Of a stretch of 64,000 nucleotides of DNA, positions 58,699 to 64,000 are shown in pieces. The position numbers were made by a program, and so were the translations under genes. Source of the stretch: Rhizobiaceae bacterium (GTDB lineage: Bacteria > Pseudomonadota > Alphaproteobacteria > Rhizobiales > Rhizobiaceae); NCBI GenBank assembly GCA_028281105.1, contig JANQKQ010000052.1, forward strand, positions 62,001-126,000, written 5' to 3'. Each line of letters starts with the position of its first letter. Position 1 is the first letter of the stretch. The notes under the pieces are model-generated. The model made no database searches. It saw nothing but the letters and a program-made list of their open reading frames with translations, and was not told the origin of the DNA.

Positions 58699-59682
58699 TC
58701 AGTTTTCCATCGACCGCAGGACGGCGTCCAGAGCGGCCTTTGTCCGGTCGTTCTTGTCGGCGACCCACTGCGACCAGAAGGGCTTCATCGCCGCGGCGGC
58801 GCTGGCGATCGCCTCGTCGGTGGGCTCGAAGACCCCGATGCCGCCGGCCTGAAGTTCAGCCGTCACGGTCGCCTCGTTCGCCATATTCTCCTCGGTCGCC
58901 TGAGTGGCGTATTTGGCCGCCAGTTCGCGCAGCAATGCCTGGTTTTCAGGCGACAGGGCGTCGAACGCATCTTTGTTGACGATGATTGCGCTGTTGAAGA
59001 AGTTCGGACCCAGTCGGTAAGTCGACGTCAACTGGTCTTTCCACAGGCGCCCGCCGCCGACCGAGGCGGTGAAGACGCCTTCCACCACGCCCGTCTGCAA
59101 GGCCGTCGGCACTTCGGCGCCGCCGATCGTGACCGGGGAACCACCAAATGCGGTGACGAACGCGCCCTGCTCCGGCGATGAAACGCGCATCTTGCGCCCC
59201 TTAAGGTCGTCGAGCGAGGCGATGTCGAACGTACCCCAACTCACCTGCAGGGGGTAAAGATATTGCGCAAGCAGGACGACGTTCTTTTCTTCGAACGCTT
59301 CCTCGAGAGCCGGCGTGACGATTTCCAGCGCCGCTTCGAATTCCTCCCTGGTGCTGAACAGCATAGGCAAGCGCAAAATGCCGCCCTCCTCAATGGAGCC
59401 CAGGAAGAAACCGTCGGCGGACAGCTGTACGACGCCCGTGCCCACCGACTGGGTGATGTCCGCCGCCTTGATGCCGAGCGAGCCGGCCAGGTTGATCTGA
59501 AGATCGACCGCGCCATTCGACCGTTCGGAAAACTCTTCAGCCAGGGCGATCAGGTTCTTCGAACCCGGCAGACTGTCGCTGGCCAGATAGGTGTAGCCGG
59601 TCCAGGTTTCGGCAAGCGACACCGATGCCGCGCCAGCCAGAATGCCACATGCAAGCGTGGCGGTGCGAAGTGCATTTCTCAT
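58699..59682 (-). CDS. TRAP transporter substrate-binding protein (DctP)
   Basis: The 327-residue protein has a signal peptide (RTATLACGILAGAASVSLAE) and the DctP fold: SDSLPGSKNLIALAEEFSER, LKGRKMRVSSPEQGAFVTAF with the conserved Arg that grips a carboxylate, and GGAEVPTALQTGVVEGVF. It therefore binds an organic acid in the periplasm. GGGAGGAAG precedes the ATG at 59682. It is the first gene of the operon and is divergent from the IclR gene, with two palindromes between them. Confidence 0.93.
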   Translation of the reverse strand: MRNALRTATLACGILAGAASVSLAETWTGYTYLASDSLPGSKNLIALAEEFSERSNGAVDLQINLAGSLGIKAADITQSVGTGVVQLSADGFFLGSIEEGGILRLPMLFSTREEFEAALEIVTPALEEAFEEKNVVLLAQYLYPLQVSWGTFDIASLDDLKGRKMRVSSPEQGAFVTAFGGSPVTIGGAEVPTALQTGVVEGVFTASVGGGRLWKDQLTSTYRLGPNFFNSAIIVNKDAFDALSPENQALLRELAAKYATQATEENMANEATVTAELQAGGIGVFEPTDEAIASAAAAMKPFWSQWVADKNDRTKAALDAVLRSMEN

Positions 59683-59745
59683 TACTTCCTCCCTTAGAAG
59701 CGGCCCGAACGACCGTGGCAGAAACCGACCCGTGGCCAGCAATTA

Positions 59746-59786
59746 AGTTCGATTTAATCGAACTATGTTTTGATAAACGAAACATA
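59746..59786. promoter_or_regulatory. Two adjoining palindromes between dctP and the IclR gene
   Basis: AGTTCGATT and AATCGAACT (59746-59754 and 59756-59764) form a perfect 19-base palindrome with a single central base. TATGTTTTG and CGAAACATA (59764-59772 and 59778-59786) form a second one with one mismatch. They lie 64 bases upstream of dctP and 66 bases upstream of the IclR gene. Two neighbouring sites suit a tetrameric IclR regulator that controls both directions. Confidence 0.6.
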
Positions 59787-59851
59787 ATTGGCATAGAATG
59801 GCTTGTCAATGGAGTCCGGCAACGCTAGGAAACCGAAAGAGGTTCGATTGA

Positions 59852-60613
59852 ATGGAACAGGCGGCAACCGGAAAGCACCAGAACACGCGGCGCATGACGA
59901 ATGTCATGGACAGCCTGGCCAACCACGCCGGGACCGGGCTTCGGCTGGTCGACCTGGTTCAGGAGACCGGCTTCGGCAAAGGCACCCTGCACAGGATCAT
60001 GGCCGGTCTCGTCGAGCACCAGCTCGTCGACCACGATGCGGACACGGGGCGCTACTTCATCGGCATGAAGGTGATGAACTGGGCCGCGGCGGGGCGCAAA
60101 CGCTTCGGGTTGACCGAGCAGATGAAGCCGGTCCTGCAAGCGATCTGCGAACAGACCGAGGATACGGTCTACCTCACGCAACGGCGCGGCGACGAGGTAT
60201 GGTACATCGACCGGCGCGAGGGCGCGTATCCACTCAAGGCGCTTCCGGTCGATGTCGGCGCAAAGCGCCCACTGGGCGTGGGCGCGGCGCCGCTGGCCAT
60301 TCTGGCGTTCGACAAGCCCCAGGAGATCGACCGGATCATGGGTGAATACGGGAAGGATCGCCTGGCCTTCGGCATCGATAACGAATTGCTCGCGACGCTG
60401 GTCGAACGCGCCCAATCCCTCGGCTACGCGCTGCACGACGGCGAGGTCCTGCCGGAGATGATTGCCATTGGGGTGCCGGTGTGCGGCGATGACGGCCGCC
60501 CCTTCGCCGCCGTTTCCGTCGCCGCCACGCGCGCGCGCATGGGCCGGTCCCGCCAGCGCGAAATCGCCGACATGATGCGCGCCGAGATCGCCAGCTCCTT
60601 TGTCTACGCTTGA
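59852..60613 (+). CDS. IclR family transcriptional regulator of the TRAP cluster
   Basis: The 253-residue protein has the winged helix-turn-helix (LRLVDLVQETGFGKGTLHRI, then MAGLVEHQLVDHDADTGRYF) and an effector domain (QRRGDEVWYIDRREGAYPLK, ALPVDVGAKRPLGVGAAPLA, EVLPEMIAIGVPVCGDDGRP). It is divergent from dctP and should control the operon 52754-59682 and itself through the sites at 59746-59786. The ATG at 59852 has AGAGGTTCG about 14 bases before it. It converges with the M81 gene. Confidence 0.93.
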   Translation: MEQAATGKHQNTRRMTNVMDSLANHAGTGLRLVDLVQETGFGKGTLHRIMAGLVEHQLVDHDADTGRYFIGMKVMNWAAAGRKRFGLTEQMKPVLQAICEQTEDTVYLTQRRGDEVWYIDRREGAYPLKALPVDVGAKRPLGVGAAPLAILAFDKPQEIDRIMGEYGKDRLAFGIDNELLATLVERAQSLGYALHDGEVLPEMIAIGVPVCGDDGRPFAAVSVAATRARMGRSRQREIADMMRAEIASSFVYA

Positions 60614-60623
60614 GGCGGGCGCT

Positions 60624-62102
60624 TCATCGGCACTGCCATCTGACAATCGGCGCCTGCCGGCCGTCCGCAATGAGCGGCAGCCGGTTCTTCACCGGCATAT
60701 GCCCGGGGTCGAATTTGCTGACGCCTGGCGTATCGGCTTTCACGGTTGTCGCGATGGCGCCATAGGAGGGTTGGAAGTGGTTGCCCGACTTGACCACCAC
60801 GCAATCGAAAGACGCAATCGACAAGCCCTGCGATTGGTAGAACATCACATCATGGGTCCTTGCCGGCCGTGACAGCGCCACCACGATCGACCGTCCCACC
60901 GCGATGTGGGCGGCCCGACCCGCGGTGACCCGCTGCCCGCCCATGATCGGCCCCCGCATTACGAAGTCGATATCGGTCAGATCGAGAACCTGCCCGGTAA
61001 TGAGTTGAGGCGCGAAGATGCCATGCGTGTATTTGGCGCCGATCTCCATCTTTAGCCTTTTGCCCACGCCGGCCTGCTCGGCCGCTTCGACCAGGGCCGG
61101 GTCGGTAATGGGCACGGCGCATCGTAGGTCGCTGTATTCATGGATCAGCCGTTCGAGGATGACCGTACTGTCCCCGGGGGCACCGGCATTGGTGCGATCG
61201 CCATAGTCGGATATGGCGAAGGGGCGGCGCTCCGGCTCATGGCGAACCCGGTTCAGAACTTCGCCGATCCCGGCAAACTCATTGACGAATTCGGCTCGCC
61301 GCCTCCACAGCGTGCGAGCGATCTCGTCCGCAAGCGCCTGTGCCGCTGACGAAGGACCATCCGATATGACGATGACCGTCTGGCCCATGTCCCGCGCGTC
61401 CAGGAAAGGCTGGCAGTTGCACAAAGATGCATCCAGGGCGCACGGATCGCTCGCCAGCCAACGGCGCATTTTTTCATGGCACTCCAGCAACGGGCCCTCA
61501 TGGGTCTCGGTGGCGCCGGCAAGCAGCATGGGAATTCTCGCATAGTAGCTCACCGGCTCAATCGATTGCTCCAGCAACTTGATACCCAGCTCGACCGCCA
61601 GCGCGCCCGTCTCCCGCAGATCGGTGTGTGGATTGTGTTTGCACGGCACGAGCAGGCTGGCCGCGTCGCTCATGCGTTGCGTGACATGCGCGTGGAGATC
61701 GAGCCCGACGACAATGGGCACGTCCACGCCGACCGATTGGCGCAGTGCGGACAGAAGCTCGCCTTCGGGATCATCGAACGATGGGGTCATCATCGCCCCG
61801 TGGAGATCGAGGAAGACGATATCCGGCTCGATCTGACGCGAACCGTCTACAAGCGCGTCGCGAAAATGCTTGAATGCACTGTCGCTCACAGGACCGCCGG
61901 ACGTAGCGGTCGCCGCGAGTACGGGCACGATCTCAACTGACGTCTTCTGCAGGGCATCGATCATGCCGCCAAGGACCGTGCCGGCGTTGGCAAACCTGTC
62001 GATCACGTCCCCGCCTCCGTAAACGACAAAGTCGTCCAGATTGGTGGGAATCGGATTGTATGAATTGGTTTCCTGGGAGACCTGTGCGATCAGCGCCTTC
62101 AT
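60624..62102 (-). CDS. M81 family metallopeptidase (MlrC-like)
   Basis: The 492-residue protein matches the MlrC family (DUF1485/M81), named after the enzyme that completes microcystin breakdown in sphingomonads. Its zinc-site segments are IVFLDLHGAMMTPSFDDPEG and VVGLDLHAHVTQRM; PCKHNPHTDLRETGAL follows. Most members occur in non-cyanobacterial-toxin settings, near transporters, and hydrolyse unknown amide or similar bonds. It has no signal peptide. The gene is divergent from the esterase gene, with a perfect palindrome between them. Confidence 0.9.
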   Translation of the reverse strand: MKALIAQVSQETNSYNPIPTNLDDFVVYGGGDVIDRFANAGTVLGGMIDALQKTSVEIVPVLAATATSGGPVSDSAFKHFRDALVDGSRQIEPDIVFLDLHGAMMTPSFDDPEGELLSALRQSVGVDVPIVVGLDLHAHVTQRMSDAASLLVPCKHNPHTDLRETGALAVELGIKLLEQSIEPVSYYARIPMLLAGATETHEGPLLECHEKMRRWLASDPCALDASLCNCQPFLDARDMGQTVIVISDGPSSAAQALADEIARTLWRRRAEFVNEFAGIGEVLNRVRHEPERRPFAISDYGDRTNAGAPGDSTVILERLIHEYSDLRCAVPITDPALVEAAEQAGVGKRLKMEIGAKYTHGIFAPQLITGQVLDLTDIDFVMRGPIMGGQRVTAGRAAHIAVGRSIVVALSRPARTHDVMFYQSQGLSIASFDCVVVKSGNHFQPSYGAIATTVKADTPGVSKFDPGHMPVKNRLPLIADGRQAPIVRWQCR

Positions 62103-62151
62103 TCACTTACCTTCGGTTGGCATCATCGTTTCAACTAGCAGATTTTAGGTA

Positions 62152-62165
62152 TTTGATATATCAAA
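62152..62165. promoter_or_regulatory. Perfect 14-base palindrome between the M81 and esterase genes
   Basis: TTTGATATATCAAA lies 50 bases before the M81 start and 40 bases before the esterase start. It is AT-rich in a GC-rich setting and is of the size bound by GntR- or IclR-type dimers. The IclR gene at 59852 is nearest, but its own candidate sites differ in sequence, so another regulator is possible. Confidence 0.45.
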
Positions 62166-62204
62166 ATCGTGTTAGCTGATGGATCTCAAGCGCAGGTGAG
62201 TCAA

Positions 62205-63254
62205 ATGCCAGGCCCGAAGACGCCCTATCGCTTTGAGATAGAGGAACAGTCGCGTGTCCTGCACGCAAAACTCCTCCAACGCGACGAGATGCTCGAAAAG
62301 GCCACGACGCCACAAGAGCGCCGCGAGATATTCTCGAAAATGAGCTTCGATGCCGCTCCCGAGCACCAGGACGTGGCGCGCGTCGTCACATTTGAGCTGG
62401 ACACGACGGTCGGCACCATCGCCTGCCGCCTGTATCACCCGGCGCCGGGAACCCTAAGCCATTGCCTCGTCTGGTTTCATGGCGGAGGCCATTATTCGGG
62501 CGATCTGGAGTCCCATGACGCGCTGTGCCGGGTCATCGCCAACCAGGCCGACTGCGCGGTGTTGAACGTCGCCTATCGGCTGGCGCCGGACCACACCTTC
62601 CCGGCCGCGTTCGAGGACGCGATCTGCGCCATCGAATGGGTGGCCCGACACGGTGAAACCGCAGATCTACGCCCCGATAAGCTGCTCATCGGCGGAAGCA
62701 GCGCCGGCGGCAACCTCGCGGCTGCGGCCGCCATCGCCGTGCGCGACCGGCCCGATGTTCACATCATCCACCAGACACTGGTCTACCCGGCGCTCGACGC
62801 GACGTTGAGCAGCGAGACTTTCGAGGTCTATGCCGAGGGCTTCTCCTACACGACCGCTAAGCGCAAATTGTCCCGGGACTGGTATTGCGGCGATACTCCC
62901 GATCTTCGCGATCCGAGATTGTCGCCATTGTTCGTGGAAACGTGCGCCGGGTTGCCGCCCGCGTTGATCATCACCGCCGAACTGGACCCGCTGCGCGGGG
63001 ACGGCGAACGCTATGCTATGCGTCTGCTCGAGGCCGGCGTGCCCGTTCAACACGTGCGCTATGCCGGCACGATGCACGGGTTCTTCAGCCAGTCGGGCGT
63101 TCTTCAACGCGGCGCGGACGCGGTCGCACAGGTGATCGCCTCCGTCAGGTTTGCGGTGACGAACTATGTCGAGCGTGAACCACACCGCCTCCGACCGTCC
63201 CGCGATCACAACACGCCGGCGAGAAAATTGTCGAGCGGCGTGAAGCGGACGTAG
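62205..63254 (+). CDS. Alpha/beta hydrolase, HSL-type esterase
   Basis: The 349-residue protein has the hormone-sensitive-lipase motifs: the oxyanion loop WFHGGGHYSGD near residue 92, the nucleophile S166 in IGGSSAGGN, the acid in ITAELDPLRGDG, and the His in GTMHGFFSQ. It would cleave a carboxylic ester, or in some members an amide or carbamate. The ATG at 62205 has AGGTGAG nearby; a GTG at 62169 is an alternative. The 3' end runs 49 bases into the convergent tctB gene. Confidence 0.88.
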   Translation: MPGPKTPYRFEIEEQSRVLHAKLLQRDEMLEKATTPQERREIFSKMSFDAAPEHQDVARVVTFELDTTVGTIACRLYHPAPGTLSHCLVWFHGGGHYSGDLESHDALCRVIANQADCAVLNVAYRLAPDHTFPAAFEDAICAIEWVARHGETADLRPDKLLIGGSSAGGNLAAAAAIAVRDRPDVHIIHQTLVYPALDATLSSETFEVYAEGFSYTTAKRKLSRDWYCGDTPDLRDPRLSPLFVETCAGLPPALIITAELDPLRGDGERYAMRLLEAGVPVQHVRYAGTMHGFFSQSGVLQRGADAVAQVIASVRFAVTNYVEREPHRLRPSRDHNTPARKLSSGVKRT

Positions 63255-63715
63255 AGCACTCTTGCGAGAAGCAGGTTCAATAGGAACGGCGGGAGCATCG
63301 CTATGAAGACGTAGGTCAACGGGTGACGTTCGTGCATCAAGAACAAGAAGAGCGCGATGAGCCCGATCGACGACACGACATAGCCCAGCCAGGGAAGAAT
63401 CACGGCATAGGCGATGCTGCCCGCAAGGAAAGCAGCCGACCGCCTGAACTGGGCGCGCCGCGCCGTTCTCTCAAGCTCGGTTTCTTCAGGTTCGTCGGCA
63501 ACCGCGAGAGTGCCTAGCCGCGACAGGCCCATCGAACCGACGAGAATGAGCGCCACGATCGTCACGGCGGTCGGCAGAAGGCCTTCCAGGCCGTCTCCGC
63601 CGCCTTTCGGGATCTGCGCGTCGAATCCGAGCAACAGGAAGTAGAGACAGCCCGCCGAAAGCGCGATCGACAGGCCGAGCTCGAAATCCAGGTATCGACG
63701 CCAGCGCCTAGGCAT
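63206..63715 (-). CDS. Tripartite tricarboxylate transporter TctB family protein
   Basis: The 169-residue protein has four helices with the TctB layout: FELGLSIALSAGCLYFLLLG, VTIVALILVGSMGLSRLG, AAFLAGSIAYAVILPWLGYV and LTYVFIAMLPPFLLNLLLAR. It is the small membrane subunit of a TTT importer for organic acids. The ATG at 63715 overlaps the upstream tctA by 8 bases. The frame opens at 63823 within tctA, so the longer form is rejected. Its 3' end overlaps the esterase gene on the other strand. Confidence 0.85.
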   Translation of the reverse strand: MPRRWRRYLDFELGLSIALSAGCLYFLLLGFDAQIPKGGGDGLEGLLPTAVTIVALILVGSMGLSRLGTLAVADEPEETELERTARRAQFRRSAAFLAGSIAYAVILPWLGYVVSSIGLIALFLFLMHERHPLTYVFIAMLPPFLLNLLLARVLYVRFTPLDNFLAGVL

Positions 63716-64000
63716 TCTTCGATCTGCGATAATTGATGATCGAAAAGACGACTGCGACGACGGCCAGTACCCACAAGACGTTCCCGATCGTACTTTCGAA
63801 AAACACGGTCCAGTCTCCGCCACTGATGAGCATCGCGCGGCGAAAGTTGTTTTCCATGATGGGCAGCAAGATGAAGCCGATCATGACGGTGGACCGGGGT
63901 GCGTTGAGCTTGTGCATGGTGTAGCCGACGATGCAGAAGATGAAGGCGACGGCAACGTCGAAAAAGCTCTGCTGATAATTGTACGCACCCATCGTCGACA
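63708..64000 (-). CDS. Tripartite tricarboxylate transporter TctA, C-terminal fragment cut by window edge
   Basis: About 97 codons of the C terminus lie in the window: AYNYQQSFFDVAVAFIFCIV, YTMHKLNAPRSTVMIGFILL, and PIMENNFRRAMLISGGDWTV, all typical of the end of TctA, the roughly 500-residue main permease of TTT importers. The frame stays open to the window edge, so an apparent Met at 63992 is internal. The binding protein TctC and the rest of tctA should lie just outside. It overlaps tctB by 8 bases. Confidence 0.88.
   Translation of the reverse strand, partial: STMGAYNYQQSFFDVAVAFIFCIVGYTMHKLNAPRSTVMIGFILLPIMENNFRRAMLISGGDWTVFFESTIGNVLWVLAVVAVVFSIINYRRSKNA

Noticed and set aside
1..64000. 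tRNA or rRNA genes, CRISPR arrays, insertion sequences, integrases
   Set aside because: No cloverleaf-like sequence, no regularly spaced repeats and no transposase or integrase motif were noticed in any gap or gene. A run of tRNAscan-SE and ISfinder would be decisive.

Overview
The window is GC-rich chromosomal DNA from an alphaproteobacterium, most likely of the order Hyphomicrobiales (Rhizobiales). Lineage markers are a divK-pleD pair, a DUF1849/EipB envelope protein, a fused secDF next to Mth938-domain and phytoene-synthase-family genes, DUF815, DUF3572 and DUF1289 genes, and a DUF1127 gene followed by hairpins with CCTCCTCCC loops. Genus and species cannot be told from the sequence alone. 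I found no rRNA, tRNA, CRISPR array, transposase or phage gene.

Region 1 (1-24.4 kb) is mostly housekeeping: cell-cycle signalling (pleD 5' end, divK), a translesion polymerase, envelope proteins (EipB, a MltB-type transglycosylase), a GDPD and a FemAB-like acyltransferase, a HIT protein, a type II asparaginase, a DUF2157/GDYXXLXY membrane pair, the DUF1127 gene with its small-RNA locus, trmFO, a sterol-desaturase-type enzyme, and the export block yajC-secDF followed by homologues of two mitochondrial complex I assembly factors. It ends with DUF815 and DUF3179 genes and two divergent, unrecognised exported proteins around an AT-rich spacer.

Region 2 (23.4-43.8 kb) carries a molybdenum-cofactor block (moaA, then an overlapping operon MFS-fdhD-mobA-mobB-moeA), an amino-acid-type binding protein coupled to a PlsB-like acyltransferase, a LysE exporter, adenine deaminase, a penicillin-acylase-family Ntn hydrolase, a beta-hydroxyacid dehydrogenase, a BrnT/BrnA toxin-antitoxin pair, an Lrp regulator, an Fe-S type uracil-DNA glycosylase, a GST, a multi-spanning histidine kinase, DUF1289, a TIGR02281 aspartic protease and dusA.

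Region 3 (44-64 kb) is accessory uptake and catabolism. Cluster A (44.0-52.6 kb) has a polyamine-type ABC importer (ATPase divergent from two permeases), an IclR regulator, an unrecognised 358-residue protein, a Tat-exported binding protein, a CoA ligase and a crotonase. Its two divergent promoter regions share the 11-mer ATTGCAATACG. Cluster B (52.7-60.6 kb) is a tightly overlapping operon: TRAP transporter dctPQM, SMP-30-type lactonase, SDR dehydrogenase, HpaI-type aldolase and a ThDP enzyme, divergent from a second IclR gene with two adjoining palindromes between them. Cluster C (60.6 kb to the end) has an M81/MlrC-type metallohydrolase, an HSL-type esterase and the start of a tripartite tricarboxylate transporter (tctB, partial tctA).

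Points that most deserve a second look are the DUF1127/CCTCCTCCC RNA locus, the unknown gene and shared operator of cluster A, the uncharacterised pathway of cluster B, and two palindromic intergenic repeat elements.
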